Source of the DNA: an uncultured Blautia sp.
Lineage (GTDB): Bacteria; Bacillota; Clostridia; Lachnospirales; Lachnospiraceae
Direction: 5' to 3'
Assembly: GCA_934364795.1 (NCBI GenBank)
Contig: CAKRMK010000017.1
Span: forward strand, 7,500-71,499
DNA: 64,000 nt
In this document: one piece after another, positions 1 through 7,496 of the stretch
How positions within the stretch are numbered: position 1 is the first letter of the stretch
Layout: every line of letters starts with the position of its first letter
The notes under the pieces: model-generated
The model's database searches: none
Told to the model about the DNA's origin: nothing
What the model saw: only the letters and a program-made list of their open reading frames with translations
Position numbers and translations under genes: made by a program

Positions 1-772
1 GAAGCCCCAAAGCCCGGTAAACCCAGTAAGTTACTGTAAATAAAATACATCTTTGTACAAATGTGATCACAAATACATTCCATATGATCCTTTTGTGACT
101 TGCCCAGAAAGCGGCTGTGGCATGATACTGATCCATAGATGCTTCCAACTTTTCAAGCCTGGTTTTCTTGGGTCTTAGAATTCTGATATGCTCAATGATC
201 TTCAGGCCCTTCACCATAATCCACTTGGCAAGGCCAGGTGCAAATACCAGTATCATCATAAATGTAACACAGAACACATTCAGTCCCACGCCAAGATAAA
301 AGACCCACATATACTCCCCAAGATAGCCGCCTAAAAAATCGCTGCCAAACAGGCTGATCAGCACACCAATTACCACCAGCACCGCCTTGTACGTAATCGT
401 AACGATCATCAGCACCAGCGTGGTAACAGGTATGGGAAGTTTATCTTTCTTCATATAAAAAATCTGCATAGGCTGTCCGCCGGACGCGGACGGTGTAATG
501 CAGCTAAAGAAAAATCCCACAAAAGAGTACAGTGCACAGTGGCTCATTTTCACACTGGCTCCAAGGGTCCTCATCATATAAAAAATGATCACTGATTCTC
601 CCAGAATAAACAGTACCACGCACACAAGACTTAAAAGCAGATATCTGCTGTCTGCTTCCCTGGCAGTACTGATAATATCCCCAATATCCTTACCACCAAA
701 AACGAGATACATGGTAAGGCCAAAAACAATTGCCAGAAATAACAGGTTAAAAACCGTTTGTTTTTTACTCAT
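1..772 (-). CDS. Flippase-like integral membrane protein (YbhN/UPF0104 family), 3' part missing
   Basis: I translated this by eye on the minus strand from the ATG at 772. It runs open for 257 codons to the window edge, so the C-terminus is not visible. It starts MSKKQTVFNLLFLAIVFG and contains several hydrophobic segments. It carries the family signature FSCITPSASGGQPMQIFYMK, typical of the lysylphosphatidylglycerol synthase transmembrane (flippase-like) superfamily. The family moves or modifies lipids or lipid-linked sugars in the cytoplasmic membrane. No aminoacyl-transferase domain is visible in the part seen, so it is probably the stand-alone flippase type. It is divergent from the ABC genes at 951, with 178 bp between them. 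Confidence 0.75.
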   Translation of the reverse strand, partial: MSKKQTVFNLLFLAIVFGLTMYLVFGGKDIGDIISTAREADSRYLLLSLVCVVLFILGESVIIFYMMRTLGASVKMSHCALYSFVGFFFSCITPSASGGQPMQIFYMKKDKLPIPVTTLVLMIVTITYKAVLVVIGVLISLFGSDFLGGYLGEYMWVFYLGVGLNVFCVTFMMILVFAPGLAKWIMVKGLKIIEHIRILRPKKTRLEKLEASMDQYHATAAFWASHKRIIWNVFVITFVQRCILFTVTYWVYRALGL

Positions 773-950
773 AATCTATATTCTTTCTTAGAGTCTATTT
801 CAAAAAGTAGATTACCGTTCCCTCCATTCACCAAAAGCGTCTCGCGGAACATTACCTGTGAACAGTAATAAAAATCGTCGCTTCCGTTTCATTATAGCAT
901 ACTCCCCCTTAAAAGCATATCATAAATTATATTAAAATGGAGGTTTCTAT

Positions 951-1718
951 ATGAATCCGCTTCTGGAAGTAAAGGATGTCAGCCTGTCTTATCATACCAT
1001 GTCAGGAGAAACGGCTGCCCTTTCACATATATCCTTTGATTTGGAACCGGAAGAATTCCTTGCTGTTGTAGGACCTTCCGGATGTGGCAAATCTACCTTA
1101 CTGAATCTGATCTGCGGGTTACTAAAAGCAGAACAAGGAACCATTCTTATGAATGGAATGCCTCTTGATGCAGGAAATTCCCGTATTGGCTACATGCTGC
1201 AAAAGGATCATCTGCTGGAATGGCGTAATATTTACCGCAACGTTCTGCTTGGTCTGGAAATACGAGGGGAGCTTACAAAAGAAAATCTTTCTTATGTGGA
1301 TGACATGCTGACTCTTTACGAGCTGGACAAATTCAGGAACAGCCGTCCCAGCCAGCTTTCCGGTGGAATGCGCCAGCGCGCTGCACTGATCCGTACACTT
1401 GCACTGAAGCCGGATCTTCTTTTGCTGGATGAACCCTTCTCTGCACTGGACTATCAGACCAGGCTGAATGTAAGTGATGACATTGGAAAAATCCTGAAAA
1501 AACAGAAAAAACCGGCTATCTTAGTCACTCATGATATTTCCGAAGCCATCAGCATGGCAGACCGGGTTCTTATCCTCTCCAAAAGACCTGCTTCTGTAGT
1601 GAAAATTGTTCCCATCAATCTGGACATGAAAGAACGCACACCTCTTACTTCAAGAAATGATCCTGCTTTCAAGTCCTACTTTAACCTGATCTGGAAGGAG
1701 CTGAATCAAAATGCATGA
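951..1718 (+). CDS. ABC importer ATP-binding protein, nitrate/sulfonate/taurine (SsuB/TauB) type
   Basis: A 255-residue ATPase that would power a membrane importer of the nitrate/sulfonate/taurine/thiamine-precursor class. Walker A is GPSGCGKST (about residues 41-49), the signature is LSGGMRQR, and Walker B is LLLLDEPFSALD, followed by the switch motif VTHDISEA. A GGAGG site lies just upstream of ATG 951. It overlaps the permease gene (start 1711) by 8 bp, so the two are translationally coupled. No substrate-binding protein gene follows, so the substrate cannot be named. The partner permease is interrupted by a mobile element, so the transporter is probably inactive in the arrangement seen here. 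Confidence 0.9.
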   Translation: MNPLLEVKDVSLSYHTMSGETAALSHISFDLEPEEFLAVVGPSGCGKSTLLNLICGLLKAEQGTILMNGMPLDAGNSRIGYMLQKDHLLEWRNIYRNVLLGLEIRGELTKENLSYVDDMLTLYELDKFRNSRPSQLSGGMRQRAALIRTLALKPDLLLLDEPFSALDYQTRLNVSDDIGKILKKQKKPAILVTHDISEAISMADRVLILSKRPASVVKIVPINLDMKERTPLTSRNDPAFKSYFNLIWKELNQNA

Positions 1719-2409
1719 ACCCTCCCCCGTACAAAAAGCATATCTTGCCCGGCAGAAAAAGGACCGGCGTCTTGTCACAGGAGCAAGACTTCTGGTCTTT
1801 GTTATTTTCCTGGCACAATGGGAAATCCTGTCAAGAACTGGCTGGATTGATTCTTTTATTTTCAGCAGTCCGTCCATGATTTTCAGAACCTTTGTGAAAA
1901 TGGCAAAAGACCAGTCCCTCTTTTTGCATATTGGTGCTACCCTAAAGGAAACACTGCTTAGTTTTCTTCTGGTAGTACTTTTGGGACTTGGCATTTCTGT
2001 TCTTCTTTGGAGCTGCAAAAGACTTGCAAAGGTTTTGGAGCCTTATCTTGTGATTCTCAACAGCCTTCCAAAATCTGCCCTTGCCCCTCTTCTCATTGTA
2101 TGGCTGGGCGCCCGCCAGCGTACGATCATTGTCGCAGGTGTGTCAGTTGCTATTTTCGGATCCATTTTGAACCTGTATACCGGTTTTGGAGAAGTGAACC
2201 CGGAGAAACTGAAACTGATCCGTACTCTTGGAGGGGGCAAAAAAGAGGAACTTCTGAAAATCGTACTGCCATCTTCCGTTCCTCTGATCCTTGCAAATAT
2301 GAAAGTAAATATCGGACTTTGCCTGGTAGGCGTGATCATTGGTGAATTCATAGGTGCAAGACAGGGGCTGGGATATCTGATCATATATGGCAGTCAGACA
2401 TTACAGTAA
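1711..2409 (+). CDS. ABC permease, SsuC/TauC type, interrupted (5' part of a split gene)
   Basis: The inner-membrane permease partner of the preceding ATPase, with several transmembrane segments and the usual cytoplasmic coupling region (about residues 150-195, ILNLYTGFGEVNPEKLKLIRTLG). Family members run about 250-270 residues and continue past the GxGYLIIYGS motif with a last transmembrane helix. This frame instead ends after only four more codons (QTLQ, stop at 2409). The missing 37 codons lie at 5313-5426. Joining the pieces at the GTCA shared by 2393-2396 and 5311-5314 gives GSHFFKLTW in frame and a protein of about 265 residues. The truncation is therefore a recombinase insertion, not decay. 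Confidence 0.85.
   Translation: MHEPSPVQKAYLARQKKDRRLVTGARLLVFVIFLAQWEILSRTGWIDSFIFSSPSMIFRTFVKMAKDQSLFLHIGATLKETLLSFLLVVLLGLGISVLLWSCKRLAKVLEPYLVILNSLPKSALAPLLIVWLGARQRTIIVAGVSVAIFGSILNLYTGFGEVNPEKLKLIRTLGGGKKEELLKIVLPSSVPLILANMKVNIGLCLVGVIIGEFIGARQGLGYLIIYGSQTLQ
2393..2396. other. Left attachment core (attL side), GTCA
   Basis: The permease reading frame is normal up to this tetranucleotide (codons for YGS end at 2394). Beyond it the frame gives QTLQ and stop. The same four bases occur at 5311-5314, where the permease resumes. The exact crossover dinucleotide within GTCA cannot be assigned from one sequence. Confidence 0.7.
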
Positions 2410-2515
2410 GTATGCATTCTGTACGAAAGACATTCCCTTTCTTTCCATTTTTCTATAACGAGGCAAATTTTCCTTTTTCTTCAAAAAATCAAAATTATAA
2501 AAAATATTTGCTCTT

Positions 2516-3025
2516 TTATTTCTTTTTGCCACTTCCAGCTGAAATACAGTCAAATCCGATTCTTTCCCCGCCTCTTTTCAGATGGATGATTCCACATTTT
2601 TGAAATCCAAATTTTTTCAGTGCACCCTGCATGGGTCTGTTATCTCTATGTGTATCAATTCTTAAATATCCGCTTTTTTCAAGCCCCCAGGTAAATGCCT
2701 CTCTTGTGACTCCTTTTGTCTGTCCGTCAGATGCCACTCTGTGGATAACTCCGTATGGCTTTTGGTCACAACGCCAGTTTCCCTCTTCAATTACAGCATA
2801 ATCTGGTTCCTCTCCAATAAAGAAAACAAAGGTTCCCACGATCCTGCCATTTTCTTCACAGACATAGGATATTCCCTGACTGATATCACTTTCCACTGTG
2901 GATACTTCCGGGTAACGATCCTCCCACTGGTTGGGGTTTCCGTTGTTTTTCATAAATTCTCTGGCAATTTTATATAAATTCAGGATTTCCGAACGATCCT
3001 GTCTGGTTGATTTTCTGATGTTCAT
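2516..3025 (-). CDS. GNAT family N-acetyltransferase (element cargo)
   Basis: A 169-residue predicted acyl-CoA-dependent N-acetyltransferase. The N-terminus MNIRKSTRQDRSEILNLY is the usual first strand-helix of GNAT proteins. GVIHRVASDGQTKG (about residues 96-109) fits the acetyl-CoA pyrophosphate-binding segment, and LRIDTHRDNRPMQGALKKFG the C-terminal N-x-x-M-x-x-x-L-x-K-x-G-F motif. I chose the ATG at 3025 because AGGAAA lies just before it; a longer open frame upstream lacks a good ribosome site. It sits 120 bp inside the left end of the serine-recombinase element. The substrate is unknown. Confidence 0.8.
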   Translation of the reverse strand: MNIRKSTRQDRSEILNLYKIAREFMKNNGNPNQWEDRYPEVSTVESDISQGISYVCEENGRIVGTFVFFIGEEPDYAVIEEGNWRCDQKPYGVIHRVASDGQTKGVTREAFTWGLEKSGYLRIDTHRDNRPMQGALKKFGFQKCGIIHLKRGGERIGFDCISAGSGKKK

Positions 3026-3047
3026 GGTATTTTTCCTTTCTGGCTTA

Positions 3048-3083
3048 CCAAAATGCTTTCTGCAAGATGTGCGGCACAATCTG
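3048..3083. repeat. Fragment of dispersed repeat family 1 (internal part)
   Basis: The stretch around GCTTTCTGCAAGATGTGCG closely matches the left-internal part of the full-length repeat at 54070-54233 (there GCTTTCTGCAAGATGTGCGT). It has a few mismatches and no terminal inverted repeats. It lies between the GNAT and recombinase genes, inside the mobile element. Confidence 0.5.
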
Positions 3084-3129
3084 AACTTCCGCATTTCTCT
3101 ACAGTATACCATATGAAAACATATTTGAA

Positions 3130-3190
3130 AAATGATTTCTGTGCATCGAGGAGCATGTTGCTGTGAACGAAGTGAGCAGTAACCTCTAAG
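3130..3190. repeat. Copy of dispersed repeat family 2
   Basis: About 35 bp around TGCATCGAGGAGCATGTTGC is, in reverse complement, nearly identical to 6327-6362 (GCAACACGCTCCTCGATGCA), with one to three mismatches. It is non-coding and lies just downstream of the recombinase stop. The flanking GTTACTGCTCACTTCG-type palindromic sequence extends the copy to about 3190. Confidence 0.5.
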
Positions 3191-4759
3191 CTACCTGTCC
3201 AGTGGAATATCTGTCCTCTTTTTTTCATATGTAACCACACAGATGCGATCCGGATATACCACAATTTCTTTTACACGCTCAAGCTTTCTCATCAGGTACG
3301 CCCTGGAAACAATCCTTTTTTCCTGCAAATACTGTCCTATTTTTTCAAGCCGTTCCTCTATATTATTTTCCCCGCTGACATCAGGCTGCTTATCTGCTTT
3401 CATTTCTTTTGTTTCTGTCACACATTCTTTTTCTGAATTTTCCATCCGGATTAAGTTGTTTTCCAGTTCTTTTTCCTTCTTTTCGTAAAGTTCCTCCAGG
3501 ATCATGCCCTCCAGATATTTGTCCAGCAAAAGCTGCTGTTGCTTTTTTATTTTGTTTTTCATCTGGTTAACGTGCTCCTGTTCCAGGACATGCTGCCTGG
3601 TCAGGCTGATTTTTAAAATCTCCATTATCTTTTCATAAATCAGAGCCTCACCAGCTGTCAGTTTTTCCCTTTTTTCCTCATCCGGTTTTTCCCAGGCTTT
3701 TTCCAGCAGCAAAAAAAGAGCATCCTCTTCCAGGCTGATATTATCACACCCACCTGTTTTTTGGCTTTTCTTTTTCCCCTGTTCCAGATAAGTCCGGCAC
3801 TTCCACTGACACAGCATCCCCTTTTTTCTTTTTCTGCTGGTTCTGTAAAAGGGCGCGCCGCACAGACCGCAGACCAGCTTCTGGCTGAATATCCTTTTTC
3901 CCCCATTTACCCCTTTTTTCTTTGTGATTCTTTTGTCAATTTCCCGGTTTGCAGCCTCCCACAGCTCATCTGAAACAATTGCAGGAATCCTTTTTTCAAA
4001 AATATACAATTCTTCTTCCGGATTTTTCACGGTTTGTCTGGTGTCAAAGTCATAATGTCTGCGGTTCATAACAACAGTTCCTTTATTTATGGGGTTCCGG
4101 ATCATCCGCCGGATATCAGAATCTGAAAAACAGTTTCCGTTTCGTTTCCGGATTCCCTCTTCCCGCAAAATTCCTGCAATTCTTCTGCTGCCATAACCAT
4201 CTGCACACAATTTATACATTTTCTTTTTAACCTCTGCCTCCTCCGGGATAAGAGCCAGGCTTTTGTCCGGCATTTTTCTGTATCCGTAAGTAGCTGAAGT
4301 GAGCATTAAAGCACTGCCGGACTGCTGACGGTTTCTGTGTGCATGATTTATTTTCCGGCTTAATTCCCGGCTGTACTCTTCTGCCAGAATTGCCTTTATT
4401 CCTGTTATCAGGGCGTCATCCGCACTGTAAAATCTTTTTTCCAGATAAAGATAAAGCCTTTTTTTACAGGTTACCAGACGGTCAGCAAAAAGATACCAGT
4501 CTTTCGTATTTCGCATCAGACGGTCCTGGGATTTAATCACCACAACGTCAAATTTATCCCTTAAAAGATCCTCAAAAAGCCGCCTGTACTGTTCTCTTCC
4601 TTTTGTACTGGTGCCGGAACGGCTTTCAATATATTTATCCTCCAGAAACCAGTTCAGGCGGCGGACGCATTCTTCTGCTTCCGCCGCCTGTCTTACAAGG
4701 GCATCTCTCTGGCTTTCTTCTTCTGTGCTGCATCTGCAATAGATAACTGCACGGGTCAT
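3191..4759 (-). CDS. Large serine recombinase (site-specific integrase)
   Basis: A 522-residue recombinase that would cut and rejoin DNA through a 5'-phosphoserine intermediate. The resolvase domain begins MTRAVIYCRCSTEEESQ, with the catalytic serine at residue 11 and conserved arginines at 9, 80 and 83 (QDRLMRN). A recombinase domain follows at about 155-275. A zinc ribbon has cysteines at 297, 300, 317, 321 and 338. A long Lys/Glu-rich coiled coil (about 350-480) and a C-terminal tail complete the large-serine-integrase layout. The ATG overlaps the stop of the 51-residue gene upstream (ATGA), with AGGAGG six to eight bases before it, so expression is coupled. It presumably catalysed insertion of the surrounding element at GTCA. 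Confidence 0.93.
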   Translation of the reverse strand: MTRAVIYCRCSTEEESQRDALVRQAAEAEECVRRLNWFLEDKYIESRSGTSTKGREQYRRLFEDLLRDKFDVVVIKSQDRLMRNTKDWYLFADRLVTCKKRLYLYLEKRFYSADDALITGIKAILAEEYSRELSRKINHAHRNRQQSGSALMLTSATYGYRKMPDKSLALIPEEAEVKKKMYKLCADGYGSRRIAGILREEGIRKRNGNCFSDSDIRRMIRNPINKGTVVMNRRHYDFDTRQTVKNPEEELYIFEKRIPAIVSDELWEAANREIDKRITKKKGVNGGKRIFSQKLVCGLCGAPFYRTSRKRKKGMLCQWKCRTYLEQGKKKSQKTGGCDNISLEEDALFLLLEKAWEKPDEEKREKLTAGEALIYEKIMEILKISLTRQHVLEQEHVNQMKNKIKKQQQLLLDKYLEGMILEELYEKKEKELENNLIRMENSEKECVTETKEMKADKQPDVSGENNIEERLEKIGQYLQEKRIVSRAYLMRKLERVKEIVVYPDRICVVTYEKKRTDIPLDR

Positions 4760-4911
4760 AAAGTGCCCTCCTGTTTTTTTATTTCTTCTAATACAGCCAG
4801 TTTCTCAAAAGGTTTCACATAGCCCTCTTCTTCCAGAATCTCTGCAATCTTTTCCAGGATCTCCCTTACTGGCTCTAAATGATGGAAATCTTTTTTTACA
4901 GAATCCGGCAT
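4756..4911 (-). CDS. 51-residue charged protein coupled to the serine recombinase
   Basis: I found this by translating the gap upstream of the recombinase. ATG is at 4911 and the stop TGA at 4758-4756 overlaps the recombinase ATG (ATGA). The product starts MPDSVKKDFHHLEPVREILE and ends EEIKKQEGTL. It is Glu/Lys-rich, probably all helical, and has no recognisable domain. GGGAG precedes the start. Tight coupling to a site-specific recombinase suggests an accessory or directionality factor, but this is inference only. Confidence 0.65.
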   Translation of the reverse strand: MPDSVKKDFHHLEPVREILEKIAEILEEEGYVKPFEKLAVLEEIKKQEGTL

Positions 4912-4941
4912 GACACACTCCCTTGCCTGTATTCTTTTATT

Positions 4942-4955
4942 TTATCATATGATAA
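4942..4955. promoter_or_regulatory. Perfect 14-bp palindrome upstream of the recombinase pair
   Basis: TTATCATATGATAA is a perfect palindrome between the 81-residue and 51-residue genes. Its size and place suit an operator for the recombinase transcript, but no regulator is identified. Confidence 0.35.
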
Positions 4956-4993
4956 CAGCATTCAAAGTGTGTATCGGTTCAGGCAAAATAATA

Positions 4994-5239
4994 TCAGCCA
5001 GAGGTTTTACCTGGCACATCATCCAGCATATGCCACTCCCATTCCGGGTCAATTACCTGATCTGCACTTTCCATTACCTCACAGGCTTTATCACATCCAT
5101 CCACAGCACAGGCACAGGCCATTCCTGCCTTTTCCATATGCCCCGGTACCCCTTCATAGCGAACACACCATAGTCCCCGGTAATGCATCCGCTTGCAAAG
5201 ACCGTATTCATATTCGTACTTCACTGTTTTTTCTGCCAT
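4994..5239 (-). CDS. 81-residue Cys-containing small protein, first gene of the element
   Basis: An unrecognised small protein of 81 residues starting MAEKTVKYEYEYGLCKRMHY. It holds six cysteines (C15, C25, C42, C44, C49, C53), four of them clustered in MACACAVDGCDKAC, which could bind metal, and an acidic C-terminal part rich in aromatics. AAGGAT lies before ATG 5239. It is the promoter-proximal gene of the element, 82 bp upstream of the 51-residue gene and 70 bp inside the right end. It may be an accessory or regulatory factor for the recombinase; no function can be assigned. Confidence 0.6.
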   Translation of the reverse strand: MAEKTVKYEYEYGLCKRMHYRGLWCVRYEGVPGHMEKAGMACACAVDGCDKACEVMESADQVIDPEWEWHMLDDVPGKTSG

Positions 5240-5310
5240 TTTTATCCTTCCTTTGTTATCCCAAAAGGTTATTATTCTGTTATTTTCCTGATTTTGGTTC
5301 AGAACAGGTG

Positions 5311-5314
5311 GTCA
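5311..5314. other. Right attachment core (attR side), GTCA
   Basis: This is the second copy of the GTCA core. From the CA of this copy the permease codons resume (CAC TTC TTT AAG), giving HFFKLTW, which aligns without a gap onto the family pattern GSQxFKL. Confidence 0.7.
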
Positions 5315-5426
5315 CTTCTTTAAGCTTACCTGGGTACTGATGTCCATTGTGATTCTCTGTATGATTGCCATGCTTCTCTATGGAGTGCTGGCAGTTATAG
5401 AAAAGCACTATCTAAAGAAATTATAG
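5313..5426 (+). pseudogene. 3' fragment of the split ABC permease
   Basis: Thirty-seven codons in frame to a TAG at 5424-5426 read HFFKLTWVLMSIVILCMIAM, then a short hydrophobic stretch and a basic end, EKHYLKKL. This is the expected last transmembrane helix and tail of an SsuC-type permease. The fragment has no start codon or ribosome site of its own. With the element removed it would fuse in frame to residue 228 of the 5' part at 1711-2394. Confidence 0.85.
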
Positions 5427-5454
5427 CAAAAAAATGTTATTATTGTTATAAAAT

Positions 5455-5495
5455 CAAGGAGAATGTATGCTGCCAATTTCCATACGTTCTCCTTG
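5455..5495. terminator. Bidirectional terminator between the split permease and the next gene
   Basis: A 15-bp stem, CAAGGAGAATGTATG (5455-5469) with CATACGTTCTCCTTG (5481-5495), has one wobble pair and an 11-nt loop. It lies just past the permease stop and six bases beyond the convergent gene's stop. Confidence 0.75.
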
Positions 5496-5500
5496 TATTC

Positions 5501-6220
5501 TTACTTTTCTGAAAGAGCAGTAAGCCATTTGATTACATTTTCTGTATTTTCTGTATTTACCAGAACACTGATCTTCACCGGTTCATAGGTGGTTTCCAGC
5601 TCTTCTTCAAGCTCTCTTGAATCCAGTGTAATACTGTACTGGTCAATCTGATCTCCAAACGCTGCATACACATCTTCCGGCAAAAGCTGGGTCAGGTCTG
5701 CAAAATATTCATCCTTATTCTCAAATTCATCAATAAATTCTTCCGGTCCCACTACAATATCAAGAGACTGGGCTGCAACCTTGGTGGTAAAAGAAATCTG
5801 GCTGTACGCTTCTAAGGCGCCGCTTTGTCCGTCTGTACGCAGACTCTCGTCCACTGTTACTATCTGGTAAGGATCCTCATCGATTCCAAGCTCCTTCTCT
5901 ACAGCCGCCTCTGCTGCCTCCTGATTGGCGCCATAGGAATCTATCACACTTACTGTAAGTACGTTTTTAATCTGTGCATTGTGATAAAAATCACGGATGG
6001 CAAAAATAAGAATAATTACGCCGACTACTGCAAATATCTGAGGTTTATAATAAGCCCAGATATACTGAAGCTTGCCTCCAAGTCCCATGCCTGCCAGCTT
6101 CTGCCTTTCCAGCTCTCTTTTCTCTTTCTTCGTAAGATCAGATTCATGCTTGTAACGCAAATCGTTCTCGTCAATTTTCTGTGGTTCTTCCCGGTTTTCG
6201 TCCTTTAATTCTATTCGCAT
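5501..6220 (-). CDS. Membrane-anchored protein of unknown function
   Basis: A 239-residue protein with a charged cytoplasmic N-terminus (about residues 1-50, many Lys/Glu), one transmembrane helix (about 58-76, PQIFAVVGVIILIFAI) and an acidic extracellular part rich in Glu/Asp. I chose ATG 6220 (MRIELKDENREEP) because AGGAG lies six bases before it. The longer frame to 6253 has no such site. I do not recognise the family. The single-pass layout with an outside domain resembles Clostridia envelope proteins of unknown role. It is convergent with the ABC genes across the terminator. Confidence 0.7.
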   Translation of the reverse strand: MRIELKDENREEPQKIDENDLRYKHESDLTKKEKRELERQKLAGMGLGGKLQYIWAYYKPQIFAVVGVIILIFAIRDFYHNAQIKNVLTVSVIDSYGANQEAAEAAVEKELGIDEDPYQIVTVDESLRTDGQSGALEAYSQISFTTKVAAQSLDIVVGPEEFIDEFENKDEYFADLTQLLPEDVYAAFGDQIDQYSITLDSRELEEELETTYEPVKISVLVNTENTENVIKWLTALSEK

Positions 6221-6326
6221 ATGTACTCCTGTTTTTTCTTTTGATTGTAACATGTTTCTTTCTTTTTGAACAGCCTTTCCAAAAATATGTCACAGTACTT
6301 TCACAATTCATGTTACTTGTTCATGA

Positions 6327-6400
6327 CCTTCACAGCAACACGCTCCTCGATGCATAGGAATCACGCTTTGCATGATTTCCCGCTGGACAAAAAATCATGC
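6327..6400. repeat. Copy of dispersed repeat family 2
   Basis: CAGCAACACGCTCCTCGATG followed by CATAGGAATCA matches the reverse complement of 3130-3165 with very few differences. After it come short inverted motifs (ATCACGCTTTGCATGATT and AAATCATGCATTCCC). It fills the gap between two minus-strand genes and is non-coding. Confidence 0.45.
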
Positions 6401-6412
6401 ATTCCCATAATT

Positions 6413-7153
6413 TCATGCCTGCAGCCAGCTTGTGTCAAGCCTTGCCAGAAGCCTTGCATTATGGTAAGCCATACGAAGAGTCAGACAGGTCCTTCCCAGA
6501 TATTTCGTTCCGTCAGGTGTTTTCATACAGGCAAGAGCCAGATCCGCTACTCCCGGATTTTGCAGACATATGGGAATCAAAAGCTGGATGGAATGGTTAT
6601 AATACTGGGGAATTGCAGCCTTATAGTCCGATTCAAGAATTCTTTTTGTCTGCCTGAGTGCCCCGTCAAAAAGCTGCACCCGCATGCCGTTTTCTCTTAC
6701 TGCCTCTGGAAGTCTTTGCACATTTTCCTCATCATCAAAAATATGTTCATACTGGGGAACCACCGGCAGCTTGGTATCAAACACCAGGTCAGAGGGATCC
6801 TTTACATAGCTTGCCCTTGGCGGAAGCTCCCTGATTTTGAATTTCAAAAGTGAGTAGTCTGTATAAAAACCTTCCAGATACCATTTCTGTCTGTCCGGTA
6901 CAATATTTGGCACAAAATAAGCATAAATAGGCTGATAATACTGATTAAAGAGTCCTGTATGAAAAAGGGCATATTCTTTTTCTTCTGTTACTTTTCCCTC
7001 TTCATACAGTCTGCGGAAAGTGTTTTCCAGATATCCTTTTAAAATTCCGTTATCCTGTGAATCTCCAAAGCTCCACTTTTCCGGAGATATCTTTGCCAGG
7101 TTCTGGATCTGACGATTGTAGTTCCCGCAGTAGGTAAAATCAAATAGATTCAT
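6413..7153 (-). CDS. DUF3825-like protein
   Basis: A 246-residue cytosolic protein starting MNLFDFTYCGNYNRQIQNLA. The pattern FDFxYxxNYxxxIxxLAxIxPEKW, the phrase LFHTGLFNQYYQPIYAYF and the late segment NHSIQLLIPICL look like DUF3825, a domain associated with OST-HTH/LOTUS RNA-binding proteins. I recall the family from memory, so the call is tentative. No membrane segment or signal peptide is seen. GAGGTTAAC precedes ATG 7153. A 9-bp-arm palindrome at 7206-7225 may control it. The function is unknown. Confidence 0.6.
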   Translation of the reverse strand: MNLFDFTYCGNYNRQIQNLAKISPEKWSFGDSQDNGILKGYLENTFRRLYEEGKVTEEKEYALFHTGLFNQYYQPIYAYFVPNIVPDRQKWYLEGFYTDYSLLKFKIRELPPRASYVKDPSDLVFDTKLPVVPQYEHIFDDEENVQRLPEAVRENGMRVQLFDGALRQTKRILESDYKAAIPQYYNHSIQLLIPICLQNPGVADLALACMKTPDGTKYLGRTCLTLRMAYHNARLLARLDTSWLQA

Positions 7154-7205
7154 GTTAACCTCCTGTCCACTTTTCTTCTCTTCTTTACATTTTATTGTGG
7201 AAAAT

Positions 7206-7225
7206 AACTGACAGAACTGTCAGTT
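7206..7225. promoter_or_regulatory. Perfect inverted repeat upstream of the DUF3825-like gene
   Basis: AACTGACAG and CTGTCAGTT flank two bases, making a perfect 9-bp-arm dyad 53 bp before the minus-strand start at 7153. It is an operator candidate. The rest of the 343-bp gap (7154-7496) holds A-rich DNA and the promoter listed at 7430-7458. Confidence 0.4.
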
Positions 7226-7429
7226 TCAAGAACAGGATCCAAAAGGCATCAAAAAAATCATTGCGCCCCCTCTGATCCTGCTGTAAGGGTAGCACACCTC
7301 AAAAAAAATCTCAAGAAAAACAGCTCGACTCTTTCCGACAATTTCGTTATCTGCCACCTAGAATCCTCTGATTTATTGCGTAAATCGCTACTTTTTCATG
7401 TTCGGCGGGTCAAATATACATAAAATACA

Positions 7430-7458
7430 TTGCACTTAAAACAGTTTTTTTCTATAAT
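7430..7458 (+). promoter_or_regulatory. Sigma-A-type promoter of the MerR-methyltransferase gene
   Basis: TTGCAC (7430-7435), a 17-bp spacer and TATAAT (7453-7458) lie 38 bp before the TTG start at 7497. The spacing is normal, unlike the 19-bp spacer upstream of rfbA. Confidence 0.65.
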
Positions 7459-7496
7459 AAAATCATGAAAAATGCGTAAAAAGGAGACACATCCCT

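Larger units (their letters stand above)
2393..5314. mobile_element. 2.9-kb serine-recombinase element inserted in the ABC permease gene
   Basis: The element is about 2,918 bp and is bounded by a 4-bp direct repeat, GTCA (2393-2396 and 5311-5314). It holds four minus-strand genes: GNAT acetyltransferase, large serine recombinase, a 51-residue protein and an 81-residue protein. Three facts support the boundaries. The permease frame breaks at 2396, its lost C-terminus resumes at 5313 in the correct frame, and no coding sequence of the element crosses either junction. Large serine recombinases make short core duplications of this kind with no terminal inverted repeats. No conjugation, replication or phage genes are present, so it is either a minimal integrative element or a gene-interrupting element that can excise to restore the permease. 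Confidence 0.8.

Noticed and set aside
2410..2515. Point mutation or frameshift as the cause of the short permease
   Set aside because: None of the frames after 2409 resumes permease-like sequence; the missing end is at 5313-5426 instead.
4879..5340. 153-codon plus-strand frame
   Set aside because: It is antisense to the two small element genes, has no ribosome site, and crosses the right element junction.
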